This document shows positions 32,901-47,900 of a stretch of DNA of 64,000 bases, piece after piece. Origin of the DNA: Lateolabrax maculatus (taxonomy: Eukaryota; Chordata; Actinopteri; Acropomatiformes; Lateolabracidae); NCBI GenBank assembly GCA_031216445.1, contig CM062200.1:20939501-21003500 (forward strand), given 5' to 3'. The notes below the pieces were generated by a model. It was given only the letters and a program-made list of their open reading frames with translations. It did no database searches and was not told the origin of the DNA. Position 1 is the first letter of the stretch. Every line of letters begins with the position of its first letter. Made by a program: the position numbers and the translations under genes.

Positions 32901-35900
32901 AAAAAAATCCTTTCACACCCTCAATGTGTTACATTTGTGAATCTGTACAACTAACTAATGTAATATATTTAATTCTCTCATTGTGCCTTCAATGCCTTCC
33001 GCAACTCTATCCAGGTAATATCCAGAGTGTGCCGACTGATGCAGATTCCCTTTTCGGAAGCAAGAAGGATAAAACCTTGGATGATTCCTGCTCTCAAAGA
33101 CCTTCGATACATAATGAGAGAGATCAACATGTTCATAGAGGTTGGCAACATGCATTTGCTAATACTTGTTTTAATCTGGGTGTTTGGTTATTATTGAAGT
33201 CTTTTTTCTCTTTCTGTTAGTCTACTGAGGCAGTGACATCCATCTGTACCCTCTATGAGCTAGGCCAGTCACTGGCTGGCCTGAAGGACAAAAAACGCTA
33301 TGAAGAGCTGAACCTGGGGCCCCTCTGCAAACTCCCCCTCATCCAACGCATGTTCAAGATTGACAGTAACACTAAGGATGATGATATCCACCAGATCGAG
33401 ACAATAGACATCTTAAAGGTATGAGTCACATGGTAAATGACAAAGGGATTTGGTGGATGACACTGGTCCTTAAAAACCATATTGTAGATTATATTTTTGT
33501 TATTTTTTTAAAGATTGAACTTTGCATTTAAGCTTTACAGTTATATATTACATAAGTGGAATCAACTGTTAAAACGTGCATGCAAACACATATGGTAGTA
33601 TGTGTGCGCACGCGTGTGTGGAGTCTATCTCAGGATCGATTTCATTGGCAAATTCCACCGAAGTTATTCGCGTCACGCTGCGCTCAATCATCAGGATGAA
33701 AACATTGTTTTACACCTGTTTTACTGTCAGAAAGGTTGACACGGAATAACATTATTTGAACATATTCTACAGCATATTCTCGTTGTGTTTACACTATAGT
33801 TCGTCAATCTACATTGATACTGATTGACTATTCTACGTGGTGATCTTTTTTCGATTACAAATAGGCTATACATGATAATGACGGAGCCTGAACTCATTTT
33901 ACCATGCTGTAACGTTATTGTTTTGCAATGTCGGCTAAAAAGAAAACAAAATTTTAAAGGTGCAGTAGGTAAGATTGCTCTCTTCATCTCTCACAGCTGT
34001 TGTTTTACCATCATTTAAGACTTGATACCTATGCTCTCTTTTAATCTCATTCTTTATTTTTATAATCCTTCTAAGATTCTTCTATGATTCCTTTTTAACA
34101 TTAACAAAAGCTTTATTTCAAGACTTAATTGCTGTATCACATTCCTTTGTCCACCATGGTCCAATCTTCTTTTGAGCTTACTTCCCTTTTTCTGCATTGA
34201 TTTCCTCTCTGCCTCTTGAGTTTTTCCAAGTCTTCATCTACAGGTATACCTGTTATCACTTCCCGTGTCACCCTGCTCTCACCCTAAATCCTTGTGTGTG
34301 TGTGTGTTTGTGTGTGTGTCAAACTCTGACACAGACAGCAGAGGAAAGAAGTAATGCGCACATTAATGAAACCAAAATGTGGTATAGACTTTAAGCTTAG
34401 TTTTTTATTACATACTATTTTGGTACAAACATTTACCTGCAAGTGTGGCTGATGGCCTTATGAGATTTACTTGCCAAACGGAAAATCTACCCGCATTTGG
34501 TGCTTGGTGGGTATTCATTTCTGACCGTTTACAAGTTACAAGGGAACAACAGGGAAGTATGTAACATTTACTGATGCTGTTTTAGACCGTTCACAAGTTT
34601 ACTACCCATTTACCTAGCAAGTCATGGTTAAATTTCTTCTTTCTGTCTAACCTTCTCATTGAATTCTTTTTCCTATATGTGTCTTCTCTGTTTCCATTGT
34701 CTAGCAACTTCGCATTTTTAGGAAGAGGAAGAGCAAGCCAAAAGTAGACCTGGCTGAGTTTATGAAGTATTTAGCTGACCACTACAACTGTGACTCTCCC
34801 TACAAGCTGGGTATCAGGATACATAGTGTTGGGCTGCCCATAGCGGTAAGAGACTCGACCTACTGCAACCCTTATTCTACACTTATTTAATTTTCACTAT
34901 TTCTAATGGAGTAAATCCCTGCAACAGCATAACTCTTATCCACAAAGGATAGAGAAAAATTGAGACTGGTTATCTAGTCGGATCTCCGTGTCCTCTTATG
35001 ATCCAAAGTGTGATGCTTTATGGGCAAAACAGATTAATAAAAAGATCATTACACAATTTTACTTCAAGATTTATGCATAGCTTTGTTTCACTATTCTAAA
35101 TCCATAGTTTCAATTTAGTACTGGCTGACCTTTTCTGAGTCAGCTTCAAACTTCCATTTTAGAGTTGGTGACCTTCAAATTCATCACAAATCAGTGATAT
35201 CAGTTTCATTGCACAACATCCCTCCAACCTTCAAAATAGCCAACTTGACTGCAAAAGACACATTCACTCAACCCGCCACCATGGTGATGTACATCATGGT
35301 GGCATGTTGAGTTAAAAAAAAAATTGGCTTGTGTCAGCAACCATAAAGGACCTTCTCTCACCTGATCCATGTGTATTTTGGAGACGTTGTCTTCAAAGGT
35401 AACGGTAATACTATTTTTAGTTCTAGTATAAATAGCTAATGCATAGTGTCATCACGGGTGAACACCATTATACATAGTCATCACATCCATTTGTGCAGGA
35501 GCCACATATGTGAAGTATCTTCTGTTTTCTAGGCATTGCCTTTAAGCAGTGGTTAGTAGCCTACCTACCAAAAGTTGTCCAAGAAGGACAAACAGTGAAT
35601 TGGCGACAAGTTCTTGGGCACCCAAGGCTGTCTGGTCCCATCCCACAGAAGAGCTACTGTAGCACAAATTGCTGAAAAAGATAATGCTGGCTATGACGGA
35701 AAGGTGTTACGACACACAGTGTTTCTGTTTTGGTGGCACAAAAGGGACCTACACAACATAAGGCAGATGGTTTTAATGTTGTGGCTGATCAGTTTATAGT
35801 GGTACAGTTGAGATGAAAAATAAGTTTAATAAGTGTATAATTCTCACCTTGTTTAACACTCCTCCTTAGACCTTAAATAGGGTGAGTGGTTGTGAGCATG

Positions 35901-38900
35901 GCATCATGGAGCGAGCCAGGGAGGTCATCCAGAAAGAGCTTGAGGTGGAGACCCTTGAGCGCCTGAGAAAGATAAAGAAGAGCGTGTTGGAGCCAGTGCA
36001 AGGAGCAGGTTCCTTTTCCACAGGCAGCTTGGACCTCAGAAAAAAGTATTTATCCATGCCGGCAGCTGAGGTAGTGCTGGCAGTGTTCTCAAACGCAGAG
36101 AGGGTGTTCAGTCCCACAATGGCTAAGGTGGGTGCTAGATACAGACAAATGCATTCTATTAATCAATCAGATGCTTCCTTAGATGCATCAAAAGATCATG
36201 CTCAGTGGCAGTGTGGAGATAATTCCACTAAGCCTCCAACTGTGAGCCATCAGGGGGACAATAAGGAGTTACAGAGTTGCTCTCCAATTCTGAACTCACA
36301 CCAAATGTCACCTTTCACAATCTCCTAATGTTTAATGAAGGTGTAAGAAAAAAGGACGTTTTAGCTGATAAATAAATACTGGCTAGAGCTAGAGCGCACC
36401 ACTATGTCACTATCAATTTACTTGCACTGCATCTCCATATATGTATTTATTACTATTATTAATTTTATCATTACTGTACACCTGCCTACCACACTATAAG
36501 ATTTTATATATATATGTATATGTATATTCTGTTTTATTTTCTTTTAAATATTTCACCTTTGATTCCTATATTTAAATTTCTATCTTGTCTTGTTTCTTTT
36601 ATATATTATCACTTTTACTTTTTACCTAATATACATATTGTATGACCATTGTTGGAGGGAGACTGACAACTACGAATTTCATTGACACTGACTGCCTCTC
36701 TGTAATTGTTAGGCACATAACAAATTAAGAACTTGCGTAAAGAACTTGTTAGTACACACAAGTGTAGGACCGTTTTATTTTGAAAAAATGCAGAGGTAGA
36801 AATAAAAAAAACACTTAATTCAGTTCCCAACTTTGTTATTAAGTCTGTGTTTGCTTTGAATACAGACTTGGCCTGAAGTGATGCATGTTGTTTTAAGCAA
36901 AAACTAACTGAATGTTTTTTTCTGGCAACAATTCAATTCAATCCTAACTAGAGGTGGTCTGCCAGAGAAACACAACTCAAATAGTGATTTGTGTGTCAAT
37001 GTCAATTATTACTATCTTTGTTTATGTCTTTTTATACATACCTTTTTTAATTTTCCAATCCAGCACATCCAGAACTTCTTGCTGCAGGTGTCAGATAACC
37101 GGCTGGCAAAGGCTTTGTTTCAGCTGTCCATCTGTGGAGGCTCCCTTACTGCCCCACAGGACCTGGTGCCCAAAGACAAGGCATCCAAAACCACAGAACA
37201 AACTAAAAAAGAGGACAAACCCACCACATCCCTCCCCAGTGAAGGTATTAACATATTAGCTAGCCTGAAAATATCTACCAATGATGTATCTGGTCCACGT
37301 TAGTCTATAATTGACACACATTTCTGCTTTGTGTCTTTCAGCCAAAGTGAAGCAGTATCTTAAAGACAGCCTGTCCTCTCAGAATTCAACCATCACTTTG
37401 GCCCACATGGCCTCTCTGGAGAGGAAGTTGACCAAACACTTCCAGGTCAAAAATTTCCTCTCTTTAGAGCAAGGCAACTTTCTGGAGTTCTTGGTTAAAC
37501 ACATTCAGGTATAAGTTGTTTACCATCTCTAAAACCTTTTATTTTACTGTTAATTCTCAGAGTCTGTGTGAGTGTAAAATATAGATCTAAGGCATTTTAC
37601 AGCCCTTAAGAATCCTCTCAAGGATCTTGCCACAGTGAGGGATTAACTTTTATACTGTTTTCACCCTATTTGTCTGTGGTTGTGTGCAGCTGCTGCAGGA
37701 CACACTGGGGTGTACTTTGAATCTGGGCAGTGGCAGCATGGAATTTGCGGTCAGTGGTTTCAGACCCACTAGACAAGACCTGTTTGAATTCATCAAACAG
37801 TGTGGTGACATAACCTCCACTGATCCAGATGAAGTGAGTTAATTAAAGGCATGCTCAAAGTTGTTGCAAAAACATATGCACTTTTAAGTACTAAAACAGA
37901 GCTCTCTGAAAATTCTTTCTCTTTAAAATAAATGTTCTAGAAGGTGAACGTAACACTTACATCCACCTTCCTTTTCCCAGCTCTTCCACATTGAGTTAGC
38001 ACTGAGGTCCCACTATAGGGTCCGGGACAGTCGTGACTTGGGCTACGGCACTCTGGACATGCTGGCTGGCCTGGTCCAACGGCAGAAAGGGCTGGGTGGA
38101 GGAGGACTGAGTCAGGTGTACTACGAGTCAGCCCTGTTGGCCAAACGCGGCAAATTGAGGTCAGCAATGTATTATCAGTGTATAGACAGGGTTTCTGTTA
38201 CAGATTTTAAGCCCAAGCTAAGATAACCCTGATGACATCTCTATGACATCATGAGGGTTATTTTTTTGTTAAACTTTGAAAAGCTCCCTCCAAAGTAAAC
38301 TTCATGTGTGAATTTGGTTGAATGCTCCTTTAATAAAGCCAACTGTTGAATCATTTTTGAATGAATTTTGCATCAGCCAGAAAGCTAAATGAGCTAAAAC
38401 TAGCCTTCTAGCATTTTCTATCTCATCTATGTCATTATCTCTGTCATCTTGCCTTCCACATACCTCCCATGAACAGGGCTGAAGTTGGGTGTGAGGCAGT
38501 GGGGTGCCTAGGTGAGGTGTCCAAGGCCCAGGCCGTGGCCAGCTTACTCTCTTGCCCTCTGCTGGAGGATTTAAGTGAGTGGAGCCAATGGGAGCTGATA
38601 TTTAAACCCCTTCATGGCTCTCTCAAAGATTTCATCGAAAGAAATGCAGGTAGGAGTAAGCCACGAGCCATGCACTTCCTGTGCAGTGAAATTAAAATTT
38701 TCCTCAGTGTTTCTCAAACATGCATGATGGGGAAAAAAAGTTATAGTAAATGAAAATCTAAATGTCTTTGTGGGGAAATGGTAGGGTAGAGCTGTGTGAT
38801 ATCTACTTTAATATTGCCAAATAATAATATGTGAAACTAAAATGTGAATAACAAACTCTTTATTCACTTAAAACCCAGCTAATACAGGCCTGGCAGCGTT

Positions 38901-41900
38901 AGAGGTAACCCTAGGTCTGATGCTCAGGATCACCACACACACAGGAGACAAGCATTTCTCTAGTGCTGCCATGGCCCTCGACCCCGTCGGCACAGCTGGC
39001 CACCTTGTATCCATGGTGGTAACAGATGGGATTGTCAATGCTCCCATAGCCCTCCTGGCCAATCACATGCACAGCTCCCTGGCAGCAGCTGTGGCTAAAG
39101 AAGGTAGTGAGGGATCTGGGCTGGGAGAAGTTCACTTCCTTAAAGCCTTTCTAATGCATTTCTTAGCAAGGAAATATTTGAAACTGGAATAAAGCATTTT
39201 ACTTTAAATGCTGCATGATGGTGCCATCAATATTAAAATTAGGTTTGTGCTCCTTAGATTTGTCCCAGGCTGAAGAGGATGTATCATGTTACAGCAGAGT
39301 GGCTAAATTTCTCTTGGCGTGTTTGACACGAATCCCCGCCAGAACCTGCCAGGCTCTTTTGCAGCAGGTCAGTCACACTGCATTGCCTGTGTAGATTACA
39401 GGATCAAATCATGTACCATCAGTTATTTCTGGAGAAAATGTATATTTAAGGTTTGTTTGGATTTTAGAGTTGGTGAGAGCAAACAGTCAAGTAAATCCAC
39501 CCCATGGCTCCTTAAGAGGGCTCAACAGGAAATAGAAATTCAAGCTCTGATATCTCAGAACAACCCTTGTCTACTTGAAATTGTAATCAGTGCATTTAAT
39601 AATCTGTGCTAGATACTGAATATAGCATCAACATGCTCAGAGGTTTAAAACAAACATTTTTAAGTATTGAGAGAGTAGATATTGATGCAGGGCTTTAATT
39701 TCTTTTGAAATGTCTAGTGTATAATTAGGAAACATTCTTCCCCAGCAAACAGATGGAACACAGCTTTTAACAAACACAAAAACTGTAACAACATCAGTGT
39801 CTGCTTGACCAAAAGAGTGTGCAGCTGTAGCTTCTGAATTTAATCTGCTCACAAATTGCTGAGGAAGTGGTTGCTGTCACTCTTACTATTACTACTACTC
39901 TTAAGGCAGTCTGGTCAGATAAATAGCACCCTTGTTGGTAATTTTAGACTAAGTACAGTTTACATTAGACACAGGACTAAAGCTATCATTGTAACTCCTT
40001 TCACTTGTTTGTTTTTGGAGCAACATTGTTTGCATAACAAAATGTAAGGCATGATTCACAAATGAAGTGCATTTCTGTTGTTATTCTGATTAAGAAATTA
40101 TTTGTATGTTCCTGCGTCATTGTGACTTCCAGGTGTTTTTGGAGCCTTTTTCCCGTGTCTTGGGCCAGGCCAAATCTAAACAGGTCCTGATCACTGAGGC
40201 CCAGTCTCACCCGAGACACATGAACTGTCTGCATCAGCTAGGCATCAACCTGGGCATCACAGACTGGGTCAAAGACTACCAGAAAAAGCTGAACCCACCA
40301 CAGGGCCAAAAATGCAACATGCTTACAGCACCTGTGGAACAGGCCAAGGTCAGAATACATGTCAGAAAAAATAGAGAAACAGTACTCAGATTGGATTGGA
40401 TGATATTTGAAACTGACACCAGTGCAATCCTACTGCTTAAATGTACATATATTGTTCTAAACATACAGTGTTGACTACATATTGTTTTAGTATATATACT
40501 ATATATATATATTTACATGCTCAATGTATGGTGTTCTGCTGCTGTAGCCCATCTGCTTCAAGGTTTCATGTGTAGTGCGTTCAGAGATGCTCCCCTGCAT
40601 ACCTGAGTTATAACGAGTGGTTATTTAAGTAACTGAGTTTGAGTCGCCTTTCTATCAGCTTGAACCAGTCTGGTCATGTTCTCTGGCCTCTGACATCAAC
40701 GAGGCATTTCCGCCCAGAGGACTGCCGCTCACTGGATATTTTCTCTTTTTCAGACCATTCTATGTAAACCCTAGAGATGGTTGTGCATGAAAATCTCAAT
40801 AGATCAGCAAGTTTCTGAAATACTCAAACCACCATGCCTTGTTCAAAGTTCCTTAAATCACCCTTCTACCCATTCTGATGCTTGGTTTGAACATAAGCAA
40901 TTGTCTTGACCATGTCTACATGCATTGAGTTGTTGTCACATGATTAGCTGATTAGATATTTGCATTATTGAAATTCTTTAGTAATCAGTGATTTAGTTGT
41001 TGGGGCAGTTTTTTTTTTTGTTTGTTTTTTTTTGTTTCCCTTGAAATAAACTTCTAATTTTCTTTTATTAATGTTTTTTTTACTTTAGTCTAATTTGATT
41101 GATTCTGAGAGCAGCAGTCTGCCAGCTCTAAATATGAGTGAAGATGAGTATATTGAGAAAAACATCATGGACAACAGCTTAGCTTCCTCCCATCTAAACC
41201 AGAGTCTACAACAAGGTAATTGAAAGTAGTACTCCACTAAAGGAATGCAACATTTTCATTTTATACTCTGGTGAGTAAAGGGCAGTATCGCTCCCTTTCT
41301 TATTTTTGAATTGCCAAACGTTTTCTTCTAGTCAATGGCGAGCAAGACGTAGAAGTTGCAGAGGGAGAGGATGAAGAGGAGCTGTATGAGCTGCCTAATG
41401 GAGAGACATCAGACTTCAGCAATGAAACTGAAGGAGGCCAGAGTGAGGAACATTCAGAAATGTCTGATTCTAATGATAAGGATGCTTCCAGCTGCCAATC
41501 AGAGACCACATTAGATCTCCAAAGAGCCATTATTGAGGACATCAGGTTTGTTCTCATAATGTCACTCAAAAAAAAAAAAAAAAAAACTAATGAACATAGC
41601 TTAGGTAATTGCCTAAGCTATGTGTTTTTTTTTTTATTTGCCAAATATGGCTCCTAAATAGTAAAAATGATCTATACTTTCTTATTTTGTCAATGCTTTT
41701 TTCTGACAGGAAGAATGAGTTTGGTATTGGTGTGGAATTAACTGCTGAATGCCAGAAGCTGATGCAAGTCCACCAGGACAGGCTGGGCCGCAGCTTGGAA
41801 CGCCTTTCCACCGAACTCTACAGCAAAGACACACACTTCGTCTTGGAACTCATTCAGGTGGCTTCTATAATATTTATATCCTTAAAGATGAAGCAAAACT

Positions 41901-44900
41901 GTATTAAAAAAAATTGGACAGGTTTACCACAAACACTGAAACCTGGTGTTAGAATGCATGAGAAAGGTGGGGTGAAAGTTTCTTTGTGACATTATGACTT
42001 TGTACATCTACCTCACTGCTTCTCTTTTTTGTTAATTTATTATAAGTCAAAGTATGTATATATATTGCATCACTGCAAGGGTAGAGAATTGTATAGCGAA
42101 CACAAGCTTTTGAGCCAAAAAGAATTGAACTACGTTATAATTGCCACTGATTAAAGAATTTTTTGGAACATTTTGGTCTTTTTTATTTCATGAGTAAAAT
42201 TCTACTTGATTTTGATATACTGTGAAAATGGAATATGTCTAACTATCAGTTATTCTAACTTCTTTGTTTACATAATGCAGAATGCTGATGACAACAGTTA
42301 TCCATCAGAGGCTGGTGTCGTTCCAGCGCTGGCCTTTGTGGTAGAGCGAGACTGCATCACTATACTCAACAATGAGACCGGTTTCCAGGAAAGGAACATC
42401 AGGGCAATCTGTGACGTGGGTCGCAGCACCAAGGGCAAACACAAATATGGATACATAGGTAAGTATGTACTTGATGTCTTGAAGGAGATCAGAAATTCTA
42501 AATCAAGCCTCATGGTTAGAAGTGCCAAAGCTTTTGTCACCTGAGGATATACTGAATGTGTTGTATGTGAACTTCTCTTAACGTGGTTTAATAATGATTC
42601 TGATTGCTCCACTTGTTGCAGGACAAAAGGGCATTGGCTTCAAGTCAGTGTTTAAAGTCACAGACTCTCCAGAGATTCATTCCAATGGCTTCCACTTGCG
42701 CTTTGACAAGAATTGTGGCCCCATGGGATACATCCTCCCCCACTGGACTGAAGATGAGAAGCTTCTGGATACACAGCTGAAGGACTTAAATCAGCACAGG
42801 TTGGAAGATTGTAAAATAGTAGGCCTTTCTCAAAGCAGACATTTTGACTTAGTCATAGTAGGAAAAGCACAGGTTACTTATAACATAAAGGATGGCAAAT
42901 GACAATCACAGGACCCTGAAACTGAATTCAGCCATTAACATCTGTGCTTTTACCTTCTGTAATTTGTCAAAATATATTCTGAAAACAGGGCTTTTAATAA
43001 CACAGACATAGTATTTTAACATTCAAGTGAGTTCATATACTTTCTATCCAAATGTATCCTTAATCTGTAATGCAAATAATAAAAGTAAATATATAGTTCA
43101 AATACAGTACATGGCCAAACTATTGATTGACCACATGGTACGTAGTATAAATATTTGTCTGCTCCATGGCAGCAAATGAATGCTGAGTGGCAGAGACAGG
43201 AGGTTACAGGATGGGGTGTGGTGGTGGAGCAGGTCGGTCAGGTAGGAGGGGGCCTGATTATGGAGGGCTTTGTGAGTGAGGAGAAGGACTTTGTATTGGA
43301 TCCGTTGTGGGACGGGGAGCCAGTGGAGGTTCTGGAGAACAGGGTGTGAGGGAATTTTCCTTCTTGTATGTTAAACTTCCCTCTTGTAGGTTAAAGGTAA
43401 CTGAAGACAGTGCTTCACAGGTCGGGTCACTGTCTCTGTTCCCCCCTCTCACTCTGTGTGCCTGACAAGGCCGAGTTGGCTCTGGCCTCTGGTAGACCAA
43501 GGTCAGCTAGATATCTTCTGTATTTGAGTTTAGACACAACAGGCTGAATTAGGAATAACCCTATTTGGATATAGCGGAACTTATCAGTTCTGGGGAGGGT
43601 TAAATACTGAGCTTCACCATCTTCAGATTTGGGTAGTAGTACGCTGTGATTCACACGTGGTGTTTCCCCTTTCTCCTCGATCGAGCTTCAATAAATATTC
43701 CTGCATAAGACATCCAGGTCTCCTGAAACTTCTTGTTAGAGTGAACCAGCTCTAAGATTTCCATCACACAGGGGTGATGTGATCGTGGGAGTGGGTGAGC
43801 AAGCGAGGAGCTCTGGATGTACTGGAGTTTATTTAGGACTTTGGATGATGTGCCAAGTAGGATACTGTTGCAGTAGTCAATTCTGGAGGTGATGAAGGCA
43901 TGGATCAGAGTCTCAGCAGCAGATGAGAAGAGTAATGGGTGGAGACGGGCTATGTTTTTTAGGTGGAAAAAGGCAGTTCTGGTGATTTGGTTAACGTGGT
44001 GTTCGAAGGAGAGGTAGCTGTTGAACATGACTCCGAGGTTGCGAATTAATGGGAACGATGATCATCATGTCAGATTTATCACAGTTGAGTTTGAGGAAGT
44101 TGATTTGCATCCATGATTTAATGTCAGGCAGTTGGTCAGAGTGGAGTGAGTAGCAGTGGTAATAGATTTAGTGGAGATGTAGAGCTGGACATCATTGGTG
44201 TTTCAGTGGAAGTGGAGACCATGTTGATGTATAATATTACCAAGAGGGAGCAAGTAGAGGATGAAGAGGAGAGGACCAAGCACTGAACCCTGGGGGATGC
44301 CTTGGGACAGAGGAGTGGTGGAGGAGGTGCAGTTGTTGATACTGATGAACTGTTGTCTGATATGATTTAAGCCAGGAAAAAGCAGTACCGGTGATGGTGA
44401 GGTGTTGACGTGACCAGAGTCTGAAGAGAGGAGAGGACTGGTTCTGCTGCTGCTGCTCTCCCTGCCTTAAGCTTTCCACGTAGGTACCTGGAAGGGCAGG
44501 GAGGTTTTGCACCATGCAACCGTTTCAGGGGTTGCTGCTGCTGCTTCTGCTGCTGCTGCTGCTGAGGAAACTAAAGTCTCTGCTTGTGTCTAGTGCAGAT
44601 GAGAGTCTGCAATTAAATACATGATATTCAGTTCTTCATGAAGCTTATTGCTAGCAAGCAAGAGCCATCATCAGCATTACACAGATACGACTGAAGAGAG
44701 GCAGCCTCTCCTCAGTTCTTATACTTTGAGAATAACACACATATAACAATAACTCTAACAATCTATCAAGACACACATGATCTCACCCAAGAAATACAGT
44801 TTTGACCTTTGACCTCGATACCCTCCCTCCTGTCCGTATAAACAAGTGAGTGTTCCTTGTGCACTAGTTATTCAGACACAAGAAGTGTGTCTGAATTACC

Positions 44901-47900
44901 AGGTTTAACTCTATGAGTTTTCTTGTCTTTAGTTTCATAACAACTTATAACGTATAATATCATGGTGGATAAATGTAACCTTATTGGAAAACACGTCATT
45001 ATAACAAGAATTTCCCCTACAGGATGTTTTGCCTGGTATGATCGTTTTGGGGGTCCTTGCTGCTGCTGCTCTCCCTGCCTTAAGCTTTCCACGTTTGCAC
45101 CTGGAATGGCAGGGAGGTTTTGCCTGGTATGATTGTCTTGGGGGTTCTTGCCGCTGCTCTCCCTGCCTTAGGCTTTCCATGTGTGCGCATGGAAGGGCAG
45201 GGAGGTCCCAGAGCAGAGCATACCGCCAAATACATACAATTGCAAATATATCTACTGCAGTAGTAGTATCTTTGTCATAGTGGTCCTGACTGAATTACAG
45301 TCAGTGTCATCAATGTGGATGTTGAAATCACCTAAGGGGAGGACAAAGGGTGAGATGGCACATAGCTGGGTCAGAAAATCCAAGAAGTAAGAGAGAAAGG
45401 AGGGGTTTGGTTTGTGAGGGCGGTAGATAACAGCAGTGACCAGAGGAGTGGGACCAGAGAGTTTGAAGGCAAGATGTTCAAAAGAATGAGCGGCAGGAAT
45501 GGAAATGGTGGCTGTTTTAATGTCCTTCCTGTAAACAGCAGCAACGTCACCTCCCCGCCCATCAGGACGAGGTTTGTCGATATATGTGAATCCAGTGGGA
45601 GTGGTCTGGTTTAATGAGAAAAATTCCAGGGGTTTATGCAATGTTTCAGTGAGGCAGAGGAAATTAAAGTTACTGTCCGTTATGAATTCATTCAGAATGA
45701 GGCTTTAATTGTTGAGTGAGCAAGTGTTGAGCAAAGCCAGTTTGATGCCAGGTGACGTTGCTCTGTGATAGGCTGTGAGGACTCAGGGAGGGGACAGAGA
45801 TTGGACAGATTCACGTGTTGTTTGTTGTGGTGACGTAACAAGGAAGTTTCGGTGTGAAAGGGGATGGAGTTTGGGGACGTGAAGTTGTAAGAAAACATGC
45901 GGCCAGACCTTCTGTGTGGAGGATGGCTTCGGCAAAGTAATCTGTTTTCTTTGAGAATGGCCACGCAGTCCTGACAGAGGTGGTTGTTGAGGTTGTGGAG
46001 ATCTGAGGTGGAGTACAGCGGCGGCATGATTCGGTTGAGGAGCGCTAGCATAAAGCTAACGTTAGCTTGTGACCAAGAGCCAGTGTTTCAGTTTAACGAG
46101 CGAACCTGTTAACTGGCGACTTTCAGCGGAATACGTCTGTGGTTCTCGTAGCTACGACAGCTGTTGAAAAACAGGAAGAGAAGAAGTAGCTGTCCTCGCG
46201 AATGCCTCTTTGTGTAGTTTTTAATTACAATGTCAAAACATACCTACGATTTGTCTTTGGAGTCATGTTTGAGGAATCATGTAACATACTAACACTCAGT
46301 TACATTTTCAACGCCACTTGATGTTGCGGAACATGTTGAAAACAGGAAGAGAGCACGGGAGCTTTTCCTGTGACTGTCTCTCTCTTTATACATTTCTTAA
46401 ACACAACTATTAATTTTTGGAGACTGTTTGAGTATCGTTAAACATGTGTCACGTAGAATAGCTAATCAGCCCTTTTAAACATTGAAAAAAAAGGGAACTT
46501 TCTTTCAACGGGATTCAAACTCATATCACTGAGGGGGAAATAAAATAAAAGCTTACAGACTTTACGTGTACGCCATCCACACCTCGTATATGTACTGTAA
46601 GCGTAGCATAATATAACTCATTCAGCATACAGCCAGCCATCCCGTAAAAACAGGTGGCAGCCAGATCAACTTGTGACCACACCACCAGTGCACACACAAG
46701 TTTTTGTCTTTTACTTGTTTCCTACACATTAACAGCCTTTTATTCGTCCACTTACTGAAAACGTATTTGTAGTGCTACAAATCAATGAAGCAAAGGTCTA
46801 TGATAATGTAATTTTGTGGAAATAGTTAGGTTTGAAGGTCTGAACAATAAAATAAGGGCTCAATGTTTTTCAGACCAAAAATGCATGGAGGTTGAGGTCC
46901 CTCCACTGCTAACAACCCAGCCAAGAACACAGAGACAGCAAACAGTCAAGTTCAGTTTTATTCAGGACAAGCCAAAATCAAATTTGTGTCAGTTAGTGTC
47001 ACAATTTGACACCCTCAAGGATAATTTTTATTTTATTTATATAGCCCCAAATATTAACAGAAGTTGTCTAAGGACACTTCATATAAGTAGGTCTAAACCC
47101 CCCCATGAGCAAGCATTTGGCGGCAGTGGCAAAAAAAATCAACCTGGTGATTTGCATGCCACACAAAAAAAATGTATATTTAAACTGGGCCTTCCTACAC
47201 AGTTCCAGTGAAACCACACTGTGCATTCAATCTAAAAGAAGAAAGATAAATAAAACTATACATACTGTATAGGACAGGATACTTAGAATTGATAAGGAGG
47301 AGCTGGTTTAAAACTCCTACTTTATTTAACAAATGGAAGTCAAATATAATATAATATAATATAATTTAAGAAATGGAAAGAATCATTGACAGAAATAGAA
47401 ATCAAGAATTGGAATATTGGGAATGGTGGAAGAAAGGGATTGAATGTGTGATCACAACTGTAGTGCACACACATATATATATATATACACACATATATAT
47501 ATGCTGTATATGTATGTATGTACATGCACCATCAGACCAGCATGCTTGTTTTCTGACATTTCTTTCCTTCCTGTATTTCATTTGATTTTATTTCACCCTC
47601 AGTAATATGAATTTGAATCCTGTCGGGAAAAAAGTTTCCTTTTTTTCAATGTTTTAAAGGGCTGATTAGTTATTCTACGTGACACCTGTTTAACAATACT
47701 CAAACAGGCTCCAAAGATGAATAGTTGTGTTTAAGAAATGTATTAAGAGAGGGACAGTCACAGGAAAAGCTCCTTTCTTCCTGTTTTCAACATGTTCCGC
47801 AACATCAAGCAGCATTGTAAATGCAACTGAGTATTAGTGCGTTACACGATTCCTCAAACACGACTCCAAAGACGAACCATAGGTATGTTTTGACATAATA

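Larger units (their letters stand above)
43150..46065 (-). mobile_element. Antisense L2/CR1-group LINE in intron 20
   Basis: From 46,065 down: an N-terminal part, then endonuclease (45,641-45,252: GFTYIDKPRPDGRGGDVAA, VIYRPHKPN, LPLGDFNIHIDDTDC), then reverse transcriptase (about 44,440-43,770: ITGTAFSWLKSY, FHLKNIARL, HAFITSRIDYCNSILLG), and a final LHWLPVPQRIQYKVLLLTH block at 43,340-43,250. It is interrupted by a solo LTR (43,345-43,768) and by about 800 bases of hairpin and CTG-rich sequence (44,450-45,250). Frameshifts make it inactive. Confidence 0.85.

Noticed and set aside
36128..36328. Extension of exon 7 into a longer frame
   Set aside because: A GTGGGT donor at 36,128 gives a phase-0 join to exon 8; the extension has no conserved character.
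38870..39130. Minus-strand frames opposite exon 13
   Set aside because: They are antisense shadows; the plus strand carries a spliced exon with matching phase.
44868..45180. Short frames repeating ESLRQGEQ, as a possible repeat peptide
   Set aside because: They come from the hairpin unit in three copies. The inverted repeat explains the recurrence better than coding.
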